From NCBI GenBank assembly GCA_010279815.1, contig QEOQ01000515.1, forward strand, positions 465,630 through 529,629: DNA of 64,000 bases, read 5' to 3'. How positions within the stretch are numbered: position 1 is the stretch's first letter; every line of letters begins with the position of its first letter. This DNA comes from Brachionus plicatilis (lineage: Eukaryota; Rotifera; Eurotatoria; Ploima; Brachionidae). The notes beneath the pieces were generated by a model that was given only the letters and a program-made list of their open reading frames with translations, had not been told where the DNA came from and ran no database searches. Positions 43,060 to 52,275 of this stretch are shown in pieces. The position numbers and the translations under genes are program-made.

Positions 43060-43205
43060 AATCCTGAAAATTTACGTAATTTTTCGTAAAATACTTCTTT
43101 TTCAATTTTCGGATTTTACGTTAATTTGCATAAAATGTGGTAAAATTTGGTTAATTTACGGTATTTTACGTAATTTTTCGTAAAATACTGTTATCAAATC
43201 ACCAC
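43060..43205. repeat. ACGTAA-rich element end
   Basis: Three blocks of TTTACGTAATTTTTCGTAAA or close variants lead to ATCAAATCACCACTGTA. This is the same type of terminus (CAGTGxxGATTTGA, inverted) as the elements at 27405 and 44644, but here without a partner end. Confidence 0.5.
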
Positions 43206-43680
43206 TGTATTTGGAAAAAAACTAAATGAAATAATTAAAAAAAAATAATTCAATAGATAAATAAGAATTAAAAAATAAGCTAGAAAAAAAAAACAATTAG
43301 ATAAAAAATTTAAATTTGGGCCGAGTGAGTAAAATTTGCGAAAAAGATGAATCTTTGTTTCCCAAAGTAAAACGCTTGAAGTAAGATAAATTAATTTTAA
43401 TTTTCTTTAATTTTTATTACTTATGTTATTTAATATGGTAATACCAGGTCAACTAAATCAGAGCAAATTCTATTTCTAAAACTGCATCAAATTAAAAAAA
43501 AAATTTTTAGCTTCATTTTTTTTTTTAGTTTTGAGAAATAGGCATTCTATTAAATAGCTATTCTATTCAATTTGTTCACCTTATCTAAAAGTTTCTCACC
43601 TAATTTTAAATTTTATCACCCATTTTGAAACTATTTTGGTTCATCTTTTTTCGTGAACAAAAAATTAGGTAAACTAACTG

Positions 43681-43790
43681 TTCACATACCCGAAAACAAG
43701 AATTGTTCACAGACCTGAAAACAAGAATTGTTCACAGACCCGAAAACAAGAATTGTTCACAGACCTGAAAACAAGAATTGTTCACACAAT
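43681..43790 (+). repeat. Minisatellite, four 25-29-base units
   Basis: Unit TTGTTCACAGACCTGAAAAC plus AAGAA, with C/T alternation at one position (GACCC/GACCT) between successive copies. Confidence 0.9.
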
Positions 43791-44693
43791 ATGTGAACTA
43801 TGGTTCACAAGATCTTTTTTTTTCATTTTATTTTATCTTATTCAACTTTTTCATTTTTAATTTTTTTGTCGTTTATAGACTCATTTTTTTGGTTCCGCTC
43901 TATATTTTATGTTTTATGCAGCATTCAAAAAAGCTAGTTTAAAATCGGACGTGATATAATTTGGGGGTTTTGACAATTATGATTCAACAACTTTTAAAAA
44001 TTTATGATAAATTTCTTAATTTTTATTATTGTTTTTAAAACAATTCTATATCAAAAAGATTTTTATTAATAAAAAGTTATTGTAAATTCATGATTCAATT
44101 TTATAAAGTAAATTTATTCTTTTAAAATATTTTCTAAAAGAATACCTGAAATTGTAATAATTTTGTAATCAGTGAGAATTTTTTTCTTCGAAAAAAATTA
44201 CACTAATTCTATAGGCTTCTAAAATGCACAAAAGGAGATTTTTCATAAAATTGTAATAAACGAGGTAGTTTTTTTCCAAACGATACTTGATTATGATTAT
44301 CAAGCGAACAATCAAAAATGGAAAGTCTTGAACAAAAAAGGCCAACACTAAACTCCATATCTCACTTGCAAATGTTGTTGTCAGCACTTGGGTTGGAAAA
44401 TTTTTTTTACTCGTTTTTGTCACCATAAATGAAAATTGAATGCAGCTTATTGAAAACATTACTTAATTGCATAAATTTTTATAATAAAATAAACAAAAAA
44501 AATATTTTTTATTGGTTACCAGTTACTGTGTAGTAAAAAAATGATGATTCAATTATTTCTTCTTCTGAATTGTAGGTAAAAAATTCTACCAAATCTCCAC
44601 CGCAAACAATCTTTGAAAAATAAAACTTAATTTTATTTAAATACAGTGCCGATTTGACAAGTGGATTTCTGGTAATTTTACGTAAATTTACGT

Positions 44694-44808
44694 ACAGTAC
44701 AATTTAAAGCCAACTTGTATATTTCCTTTCCTTAACTCTTTCTCAGCGGGGAAAGGAAGAGTCGAGGAACAAAATGCGTACAAGCTAGTTTTAATTTGTA
44801 CAGTACAA
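44694..44808. mobile_element. Small nested MITE (CAGTACAATTTAAAG ends)
   Basis: GTACAGTACAATTTAAAGC ... and GTTTTAATTTGTACAGTAC face each other and interrupt the left arm of the 44644 element, where the right arm and the 47.5-kb copy read TTTACGAACAAATTGG without interruption. Confidence 0.65.
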
Positions 44809-45684
44809 ATTGGTAAAAATGAAAAGGCCTTAAAAAAGCTCAATTTTTTTTTTATTTTCTAATAAATTTTGAAAAAAATATTTTCTATTTATTTGTTTAT
44901 ATTTTTACCAAAAGTTACTGTTTTACTATGGCCGTTAACACTTCTTACCATAAATTTTATTAAAAATACCATAAATTTATTAAAGTTTACCATAAATTTA
45001 TTAAATTATAATAAAATAAAAGAAAATACAACAAATTTATTATGTTATTATCAAATAAAAGAAATAAGAAACAAATTTATTAAAAAAATATCAAATTCAT
45101 TAAAGATAAATCAGATTCATTAGAAAAATAATAAACTCATTTTTTTTTGTTTGCATTTGTTTATTGCGCAATAATAATACAATTTTTTTTGTAAAGGCTT
45201 GCCGCAAGTATCACATAATTTACTAACACTGTCTGTCTGTCAGGATTACCTAAGAAGCTTTCAGATGATTGAGTTTTTGGTTCTTCAGACATTTTTAAGA
45301 AATAGGATAAAAATCATGATTACAAATTTATTATTATCTTAAAAGTGTAAATCTAATGAGTTTCTTAATTCTAATGAACCAATTAATGTTCTTTTTATTC
45401 AAATTAAGGTTGTTTTAATCAATTTAGTAAAATTTCTATTTTCTATTACTTTTTTATTCAATTTGATAAATAACTGTTCAGTTTATTCTATTTTTAATAA
45501 ATTTATGGAAACTTTATTATATTTATGGTCATTTTTAATAAATTTATGGGTATAGATTATATTACGCGTTTTACTATTTTTTACTAATTTTTACGAAAAT
45601 TTAGGCAAAAAAATGTAAAATGTGTTAAAAAAAGTATTTTTAAAAAAAAAACCATAAAATGTTTATTTTTTCATAATAAACTAT

Positions 45685-45880
45685 ATAGTCTGACCATTCG
45701 CCCTTTTTATCCAACACTATATCAATTACCTATAAAACAAAAAATAACACAAATTCTAGTCGATTAAGAAAAATAAATAATTCTTAAAATTTAATTGATT
45801 AAATTTTTGTGTTATTTTTTGTTTTATAGGTAATTGATAAAGTGTTGGATAAAATGGCAGATGGTCGAACTGCTAGTTCC
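45685..45880. repeat. Hairpin with ~75-base arms
   Basis: Arms containing TTATCCAACACT, TCAATTACCTATAAAACAAA and AAATAACACAAA are inverted around a ~50-base A/T centre. The outer ends (GACCATTCGCC / GGCAGATGGTC) also pair imperfectly. Possibly a foldback element within the larger TIR element. Confidence 0.7.
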
Positions 45881-46007
45881 TTAGGAAAAATAAAATTTTC
45901 TTATTTTTTTTACTATATTTTACCTTTTTAGCCTAATAAGCAAAAAAAGTAACTTATAGTAAAAATACAAACAAATAAATAGAAAAAATTTTTTTCAAAA
46001 TTTATTA

Positions 46008-46179
46008 GAAAATAACAGAGTTGTTTTTAAGTCACAGTTTTAAGTCTAAGTCACAAAAATTTAAGTCAAGTCAAGTCAATGACTTAAAAAAAAAAAATTT
46101 TAAGTCAAGTCATAACTTTGACTTAAATTTTTGTGACTTAGACTTAAAACTGTGACTTAAAAACAACTCTGGAAAATAA
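46008..46179. mobile_element. 156-bp hairpin MITE (CAGAGTTGTTTTTAAGTCA) with 8-bp target duplication
   Basis: The almost perfect palindrome spans 46016-46171. GAAAATAA flanks it on both sides (46008-46015 and 46172-46179). The homologous inverted arm at 47551-47558 has the single, uninterrupted site (TTATTTTC in that orientation). An 8-bp duplication plus a CAG...CTG end fits hAT-type mobilisation. Fragments of the family occur at 13483-13611, 14596-14637 and ~37010. Confidence 0.88.
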
Positions 46180-47590
46180 TAAAAAGTAAAAAAAATTGAG
46201 CTTTTTTTTGGCCTTTTCATTTTTACCAATTTGTTCGTAAATTTACGTAAAATTACCAGAAGTCCAGTTGTCAAATCGGCATTGTAAATACTGCGAATAA
46301 AATACAAAAGAAATAAGCATTTGAGAAAGATGTTCTCTTTTGAAATTTTTCTTGTACGGCATTAGCCATCTTGTTATTATTTGAGTCAAAATAAAAACGC
46401 TCAAAAGTATTTCCAAAACATCACATATTCCTAGATTCTGTTTAAAAGAAAGAGTTATTTGTGTAAAAATGTTTCAGCTAGTTTACCCCTAAACTGAAGT
46501 TATTCACGTAGGGCAGTTCTTGAGTGATGTTCTTGGGGCATTTGCGACCAACCATTCCATGTTTTAAAATCAAAATTTGCCAGATGCAGGCCAAATTTAC
46601 CACTGTAAAGCAAAATGACGATATTGAAAACCAAGAAAAATCTTTTCCATCGCGATAAAGTGATACATAAATTCCATCGATTAATATTATGTTGTCGAAT
46701 ATTGAAAAATAAATTAGATTATAATTATTTGATATCTTGGTCATGTAAAATATACAAAATGTGTTTTCCATTATGTAAATTAATCGAACTAGATTGGAAA
46801 TAGTGAGGGAAAGAAGGTTTTTTTTGTGTGATATTGGTCGTAGTTTGCCCTCATTACGCAGGATGTGCTCTCGATCAAAAATTTTTTTCAAATTTTCTTT
46901 CATATTTTTTTTAAGTTAAATTGTATTTTCACTATCCACCAAAGTTCAGTCATAAAAGGCTCCTTCTGTTTTTTTAAAATTTTTTCTCAAAAGTAGAAAT
47001 TTAAAAAAAAGAAAGAAAGCTGAGATAAAAAAGGATTCAAAATGACCTTTAAATTTTAATATGTGTATTCATGAGCCATTTTGTTCAAGTTCAAATTAAA
47101 AAAAATAATTTCATTAGACTTAATGATTAGCATAAATGTGAATTTTTAATTAAAGTTTTTATTGGAATTCCTGTACAAAGAAGGATTCAAGAAATGCTTA
47201 TTTCAAAAATTTGATTTAGATTTAAGAATAACTTCAGTTTAGGGGTAAACTAGCTGAAACATTTTTACACAAATAACTCTTTCTTTTAAACAGAATCTAG
47301 GAATATGTGATGTTTTGGAAATACTTTTGAGCGTTTTTATTTTGACTCAAATAATAACAAGATGGCTAATGCCGTACAAGAAAAATTTCAAAAGAGAACA
47401 TCTTTCTCAAATGCTTATTTCTTTTGTATTTTATTCGCAGTATTTACAATGCCGATTTGACAACTGGACTTCTGGTAATTTTACGTAAATTTACGAACAA
47501 ATTGGTAAAAATGAAATGGTCAAAAAAAAGCTCAATTTTTTTACTTTTTATTATTTTCTAATAAATTTTGAAAAAAAAATTTTCTATTTA
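46180..47590. repeat. Large inverted repeat (~350-base arms, ~710-base spacer)
   Basis: 46180-46500 is inverted at 47209-47545. The arms include the end of the TIR element (CAGTGCCGATTTGACAA type) plus its flank (AAATAAGCATTTGAGAAAGA and TAGTTTACCCCTAAACTGAA). The spacer holds one membrane-protein-like ORF. The right arm lacks the 156-bp MITE. Confidence 0.88.
46478..46903 (-). CDS. Hypothetical multi-pass membrane protein in the inverted-repeat spacer
   Basis: 141 residues with a charged N-terminus (MKENLKKIFDREHIL) and three hydrophobic segments: LVRLIYIMENTFCIFYM, LIYFSIFDNIILIDGIYV and FSWFSISSFCFTVVNLACIW. A short polar tail (GRKCPKNITQELPYVNN) follows. The last residues extend into the inverted arm. 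An alternative end by splicing at TTTAGGG followed by gtaaac is possible. It is not recognised; it could be a captured exon of a four-pass membrane protein. Confidence 0.35.
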   Translation of the reverse strand: MKENLKKIFDREHILRNEGKLRPISHKKNLLSLTISNLVRLIYIMENTFCIFYMTKISNNYNLIYFSIFDNIILIDGIYVSLYRDGKDFSWFSISSFCFTVVNLACIWQILILKHGMVGRKCPKNITQELPYVNNFSLGVN

Positions 47591-47726
47591 ATTTATTAGT
47601 GTAGATATATATAATTATACTCAAAAGGAAGTTTATTAGATGAAGAATAGTTATTAATTAGATGACGAATTGGAAATATATTAGTGAAGATAGAAAATGA
47701 TAGCCAAAATTTAAATGGTAAATATA

Positions 47727-47851
47727 CAGTGCCGATTTGACAAGTGAATTTCTGGTAATTTTACTTAAATTTACGTAAAGTTACGTAAAATTAATTTTTA
47801 ATAAAAAGTAAATTTTTAAAAGAAAATTAAGAATTTTTTAATAGACGCAAA
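47727..47851 (+). mobile_element. Partial copy of the CAGTGCCGATTTGACAA element end
   Basis: Starts CAGTGCCGATTTGACAAG with TTCTGGTAATTTTACTTAAA and ACGTAA blocks, then stops where the duplicated block copy B begins at 47852. Confidence 0.65.
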
Positions 47852-48148
47852 CTTCGTCCCTGAACTCGTCCTGATTACTACAAACATAGGGGTTTATGTT
47901 CGAAAAGATGTTGGGTATTGAATAAAAAAAAAAGGAGTCTTAGGATTTAAAACTATTTTATTAGGTAAAATTGAAAATTCAAAGTAAGAACTCGGTTGTC
48001 AAGGAAACCGTATTTTGAAAAATATTTACACTAGATTGTCGACTTTTCTAATACTGGATTATGGTTGATTGAATTTGATGTCAGACTCAAAAATGAATTG
48101 TTCGCTTGCATGAATAAATTCTATTCAAAAATAAAAATAAAAAAAGTA

Positions 48149-48981
48149 GAAAATTTGGGTCTGTTAAAACTCAAGATCAATGATCTTCAATTTTCAAGAT
48201 CAGTGAAATTCAAGATCAATTATTCAATTAACATTTTCTGATATTGAATTTCAATATCAACTAATAAATTTCAAGATCAGACTAATTATTAACAGCTTCA
48301 TTTTACAATCAAGTTTGTTTCAACATTGCATTTTCTCTCTCTCTTTTAGGATAATGCTGATACTGGAAGCGAGGTTGTTAGTAATAGATTAGTGGAGGAA
48401 GAATTGTCAATAAGTATTGTAAAAAGGCTTGCTCAAATGGACGAAGATGAATTTAGGCGTTCAGTCGAATCGATTATCAAACAAATACTTAACAATGAGT
48501 ATAAAGAGTACCGATTGCTAAGCGATTTAAATAATCATCAACGTAATGTTATACAAGAGTTATGTACAAACAATAATTTAGAGCATCGTACTACTGGTAC
48601 TCGGTATCGAGTAATGGAGATTTCAAGATCAATAGATCGAAGCCTCCCGGTTAGTGAATTGAGAGCGATCTCAGATGTAAATATTGAATCTAATCAGTAT
48701 GTAGTTGAAATTTTTAATCAAAAGATAACATTAAAATCAAAAAAAAAAGTTGAAAGACCAAAAAAAAATAGATAACTTGTCAATTTTCATAGACTTTTTT
48801 TATTTGTTTCTTAATTGATTTTAATTAAAAAAAATTTTTACAACACTTATTTTTTGATTTTGAAAACCAATATCAGGAAATTAAAATGAGTATCAGTAAT
48901 TGAAAAATCTAATCTTGAATTTCGCTGATCTTGAAAATTGAAGATCATTGATTTTGAGTTTTAACAGACCCGAAAATTTAA
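48149..48981. mobile_element. 817-bp TIR element carrying an R3H-like exon, 8-bp target duplication
   Basis: The element spans 48157-48973. Its ends start GGGTCTGTTAAAACTCAAGA and are inverted with >60 bases of similarity, rich in TTCAAGATCA words. GAAAATTT is duplicated at 48149-48156 and 48974-48981, and copy A keeps the single site at 40749-40756, which proves the boundaries. GGG-starting termini, 8-9-bp duplications and a carried gene fragment are features of Mutator-like (Pack-MULE) elements; hAT or Merlin relationship cannot be excluded. Confidence 0.9.
48350..48775 (+). CDS. R3H-like domain exon inside the TIR element
   Basis: The frame opens directly after an acceptor-like ctctctctcttttag at 48349 and runs 141 codons to TAA at 48775; no ATG precedes the domain, so a 5' exon is missing. 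Sequence: acidic start (DNADTGSEVVSN), helix EELSISIVKRLAQMDEDEF, then LLSDLNNHQRNVIQELCTNN and LEHRTTGTRYRVMEISRS. The last two pieces follow the R3H single-strand nucleic-acid-binding domain (RxxxH helix, then S/T-G-x-x-R strand), except that the His of R-x3-H is Gln. The basic tail KSKKKVERPKKNR resembles a nuclear signal. It is likely a captured 3' exon of a host R3H-protein gene (NF-X1/R3H-like), with coding integrity still preserved. Confidence 0.6.
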   Translation, partial: DNADTGSEVVSNRLVEEELSISIVKRLAQMDEDEFRRSVESIIKQILNNEYKEYRLLSDLNNHQRNVIQELCTNNNLEHRTTGTRYRVMEISRSIDRSLPVSELRAISDVNIESNQYVVEIFNQKITLKSKKKVERPKKNR

Positions 48982-49082
48982 ATTAATTATTTTTTACCTG
49001 TAAAGAGCTGTTTATTGACAGAGTAGATGAGCTAAACGACTGTTCGCCATTAGAAGAGCGATATTTGTTTACACACCAAATA

Positions 49083-49528
49083 CTAGCAGTGAATACTTAA
49101 AAAGGGATTAGAGACCTTAGATGTGCGCAAGTCTAATATTAAGGTATTACTTGTGAATGTAAATAACAGGATTGCCACTGCTAGAAAAATAAACAACAAG
49201 CTTTTGTTTGACTGCTTTGTGCTAGAGCATTTGAATGGGATAGTTACAGGCTGGGCCAAATAGATGTTCTTGTTCAAAGTGGATTTGAGACGAATGTGAA
49301 CACTGTTGCTTTCATTTAACAAACGGTTACAAGCCTCCATTGAGAGTGTTTGTTTGAACTGTCGTGATTGGCCGGTGTACAACGGCTTGTCGTTAACACT
49401 CAACTCGAAGGTTTGGGGTTTCAAGCCATATGTGTTTGGTTCAAAGTCTTCCCAGTTTATGTCAAGTAAAATTGATTCATTGCCCAATTTTTCTATGTTC
49501 ACTAGTGGAAAATCGCTTTTGAGTGATT
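49083..49528 (-). CDS. Last exon of a membrane-anchored protein, copy B
   Basis: Acceptor ttttaatttttag at 49529; about 148 residues to the stop at 49083. The extracellular-like part (SLKSDFPLVNIEKLGNESI, WEDFEPNTYGLKPQTFEL, TLSMEACNRLLNESNSVHI) has beta-strand character, two N-glycosylation-type NES sites and one Cys. After CSSTKQSNK comes the hydrophobic SLLFIFLAVAILLFTFTSNT and a short tail. Upstream exons were not found; a hAT element lies immediately upstream (49.67-50.76 kb). It could be a cell-surface protein with an immunoglobulin- or fibronectin-like fold; this is not established. Confidence 0.6.
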
Positions 49529-49669
49529 CTAAAAATTAAAAAGCAATTAGATTTAAGACAAAATGGAATTATAACGGGGGTTCAAAAAATCTCGATGCTT
49601 TATTTAACTGAAAAAAAAATATTTAGCGGTTGACCAATCTCCATAAAATTTTACACAGAGGTACTTTGA

Positions 49670-50763
49670 GCTGTCTACATACAATTAGACTTGAAAAAAA
49701 CTCGTACTCGCCTAACTCGGAAAATTCGAGTTTATACTCGTATCCGTACTCGGCAAACTCGTAAAACTCAAGTATTTACTCGTGTAAAAACTCGAAAAAG
49801 TCTAAAAACTCGAGCTGAAAATTATGAATTTCACTAGTCAAAATTTTTTTTGTGATATTTTTCAATAATTTTTATTATAGTTTATTAGTAAATCAAAATT
49901 TAATATCAAATCTATTCGAAAATATCTAATTTTAATAATTTTTTTTATTTCGCTTTATTTTCCAATAAATCAACATTAACACGAATCAAAATTTTTTCAA
50001 TCAAAGTTTCAGGATTCATGTTAATTGAACGCTTGTCGCAAACTAAGCCACATATACTAAAGAACCTTTCTTTGAAAGCCGCCGACGCTGGAAAAGAATT
50101 AAAGCAACTTGGCTTAGTCTTGGAAATCTTTCACCATACTCACTCCAAAACGACTTAGTACTCTTTCCAGTAACAGTTTGGTCTTCAATAAAACTTAAAA
50201 AATCGATTCTTTCATTTTTAGTCTCTTCTTCCAAACTAAATCTCGCAACTTCTTCATGAGACTCATAATTTTTTTACTTTGTTAGCAAAGCCATTAATGA
50301 TCTGTTTTCGTTTCTGGCAGATGATGAAGAAGGAGTAGAATTTTGTGGTTGGGACAGTTGGACGTTTGAAGTTTTGTCTTTTAAAAAAGATGAAACTTTT
50401 TCTTCAAAACTTTCAAGTGCTTTAGTAGTATATTCATTTGCATAAGGCTTTTTGAACCATAAGTTGAGCTTGTTTGTATTTAATAACGCAGCCAATAAAT
50501 AAATTTTTGAGTTTAATTCGAAATCAAATCGTTTTTTTAACGAGTTTTTCAAATACTTGACTAATTTTTTCTTTTCACCGGTAAACTCGTTTTCTTCTAA
50601 AGATCCTTCTAATAAAATAATTAGACCAGGAATAACGTCACCGATGTGCCAGTCGCTTTTTTGTGATAAAATCGAGATCGTATATAGCGGATGCAAAATT
50701 TTAAGATACGTTTTGATCTTTTCTAATGGAACTGGACATTTATTTTCTCCACGAAAGAGTTAG
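49670..50763 (-). pseudogene. hAT transposase C-terminal remnant with ACTCG-rich end
   Basis: Minus-strand pieces: LHPLYTISILSQKSDWHIGD (50690), KRFDFELNSKIYLLAALL, then FWSEYGERFPRLSQVALILF (50160). After a one-base frame change comes ASAAFKERFFSICGLVCDKR (~50080-50020), the hAT dimerisation motif (A-S-S-A-x-x-E-R-x-F-S). The 3' end (49680-49830) is crowded with ACTCG/CGAGT words, the usual subterminal binding sites of hAT elements. The 5' two-thirds is missing at the junction near 50760. Confidence 0.85.
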
Positions 50764-50870
50764 TGAAGAGGTTAATTTTTGGTTTTATCATACTTTGTAA
50801 AATCTAAAGGGAAAATCTGCAAAAGTCTGCAAAAAATTGTCCACTTAAAATAGAATCATTTCGATGGTGT
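50755..50870. repeat. ~115-bp direct repeat of 52832-52944
   Basis: Begins AGAGTTAGTGAAGAGGTTAA, includes TTTTGGTTTTATCATACTTT and AATCTGCAAAAGTCTGCAAA and ends ATCATTTCGATGGTGT. Here it directly abuts the hAT remnant. Downstream it continues as GCACTCTGCATTGTGC, whereas the other copy switches to Helitron coding sequence. Confidence 0.9.
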
Positions 50871-51186
50871 GCACTCTGCATTGTGCATTTAGATATTACA
50901 GAGATTATTCTTTTATTTAACATGGTATGTTAAATCCAAAAATGTATCTCTGCATTATTTCTATAAAGAAAAAAACAATTTATTTAATAGTTTGAGTTTT
51001 ATTTGATTTGAGTAAATAGAAATAACAATAAATGATTTTAGAAACAAGTTAAAACAAGTAAAAACTAATAAAAATATTGAGCATAATTCATAATAATATC
51101 AATTAGTCTTAAATGTTTTTTTCAAATATATTTTGTGTCTTAGTTTCCTGAATATAAATGGATATTTAAAAATTTTTATTTGTATT

Positions 51187-51405
51187 CTAAAATCTGGCAC
51201 TCAAAAAATTAAGAAGGATATTCCAAAACAAAAATCTAAGAATTATCAAATTTTTTCCACTTAAAACGAGTAAAGTCACAAACAACAAAACGCTTATCAT
51301 AGCAAAAATTGATGAGAGAACAAATTCACTTTTCATAAAATCTCTAAAATCGAGATCAAATCGCGCATTTATTTCACAAGAAATATACGACTTTAAAAAA
51401 AACAA
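51187..51405 (-). CDS. Possible membrane-protein exon
   Basis: 72 residues with one clear hydrophobic segment (SSIFAMISVLLFVTLLVLSG) and a second weaker one (ILRFLFWNILLNFL). No family recognised and no convincing splice sites; it could be a chance T-rich frame. Confidence 0.2.
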   Translation of the reverse strand: MFFLKSYISCEINARFDLDFRDFMKSEFVLSSIFAMISVLLFVTLLVLSGKNLIILRFLFWNILLNFLSARF

Positions 51406-51858
51406 GACTGCCGAAGCCTTTAATAGTTTCCTAAAACCATTAAGAAGCGTCTTTAAAATTTTTTAATCCAAAAAAAATCCTCTTTTTACTAATAAAAAAT
51501 TTACTAATTAGAGTGCTGAAAAGAGGGATTTAGCCACTCGAAACAGAATCATATAGAACTAATAAGTAAATTAACAGCAGTGTAGTATTTTGCTCTTTCT
51601 TGCAACAAATATTTGGCAAAAAAAATTTAATTAAATAACATTTTTAATAATTTGAGATTCTTCTTAATGAAAATAATACCAAAAAAGGAGCGGCTTTTGT
51701 GATCCGATCTAAAATTTCATCTCAATATTTAATCAAACATTGAAAATACTTTCTAAATTTGATCTATTATTTTTTGTCACATTTCTTGACACATTTTAGT
51801 AAGTATAAATTAAACCAAATTAAAAGAAAAAATAAGAACTTTTTCCACCTTAGACAAA

Positions 51859-52275
51859 ATGTTTCAAAAATACCAAATAATTATCATAAATATTTTGCTC
51901 TTAAATTTTTTGGTATCATCTAATATCATTAACAGACGACCTGACTGGCCAACTAGAAAAACCAAGGAGCTGTATGATCAAATCGACACTGTTAGGGTTA
52001 GAGCAGATGAAGCCAAGCCGCCTAGAGGAATGACAAAACTGGATGATCATGATCTCAGTCAATCTCTCAGTCAGTCTCTCAGTCAGAAAATGCCGTATAT
52101 TGACGATGCCGTGCATGATCTAATTTATCATGATCAAATTTTAGGTGATTGCCCGGATTGTTGGCCTTGTACTGTTGCAGGATGCCCATCACCAGACGAT
52201 TATTATTTTGAAAGACCAAACGAAGCCAAACCAAGATTATCTAAATTATTAGAAGCATTAGGAGTTTTAATTTAG
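51859..52275 (+). CDS. Small putative secreted protein
   Basis: 138 residues. A basic start plus hydrophobic core (IIIINILLLNFLVSS) form a likely signal peptide with cleavage near residue 21. The mature part has RRPDW, a short SQSL tandem (SQSLSQSLSQ), an acidic IDDAVHDLIYHDQ and a Cys cluster DCPDCWPCTVAGCP, and ends PRLSKLLEALGVLI. The four cysteines could form two disulphides. An AATAAA about 30 bases after the stop supports a real transcript end. No known family; candidates are a secreted peptide precursor or a small cysteine-rich matrix protein. Base composition is less AT-rich than its flanks. Confidence 0.6.
   Translation: MFQKYQIIIINILLLNFLVSSNIINRRPDWPTRKTKELYDQIDTVRVRADEAKPPRGMTKLDDHDLSQSLSQSLSQKMPYIDDAVHDLIYHDQILGDCPDCWPCTVAGCPSPDDYYFERPNEAKPRLSKLLEALGVLI

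Larger units (their letters stand above)
44644..46284. mobile_element. TIR element (CAGTGCCGATTTGACAA), TA target site, with nested insertions
   Basis: CAGTGCCGATTTGACAAG at 44644 and its inverse ending CAAATCGGCATTG at 46284 are bordered by TA on both sides (44642-44643 and 46285-46286). The inverted arms are over 250 bases and carry TTCTGGTAATTTTACGTAAA. Three palindromes are inserted or nested: 44694-44808, 45685-45880 and 46016-46171. The interior is A/T-rich ACCATAAATTTATTAAA repeats with no transposase. Confidence 0.75.
47852..49241. repeat. Duplicated block, copy B (interrupted)
   Basis: Matches copy A (40454-41023) apart from the 817-bp insertion 48157-48973. It retains the first ~19 codons of the TTC41-like gene, but the initiator is ATC, and the frame is lost at 47852, so it cannot start that gene. 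Confidence 0.92.

Noticed and set aside
43681..43790. CRISPR-like array
   Set aside because: Contiguous 25-base units without unique spacers; a minisatellite in a eukaryotic genome.
44869..45123. 84-codon plus-strand frame in the TIR element
   Set aside because: Composed of repeated ACCATAAATTTATTAAA-type sequence, giving an I/N/K/L-rich artefact.
40454..49241. The ~570-bp direct repeats interpreted as LTRs of a 7-kb retroelement
   Set aside because: They do not have TG...CA ends, contain host coding sequence (membrane exon and TTC41-like start) and enclose no gag or pol.
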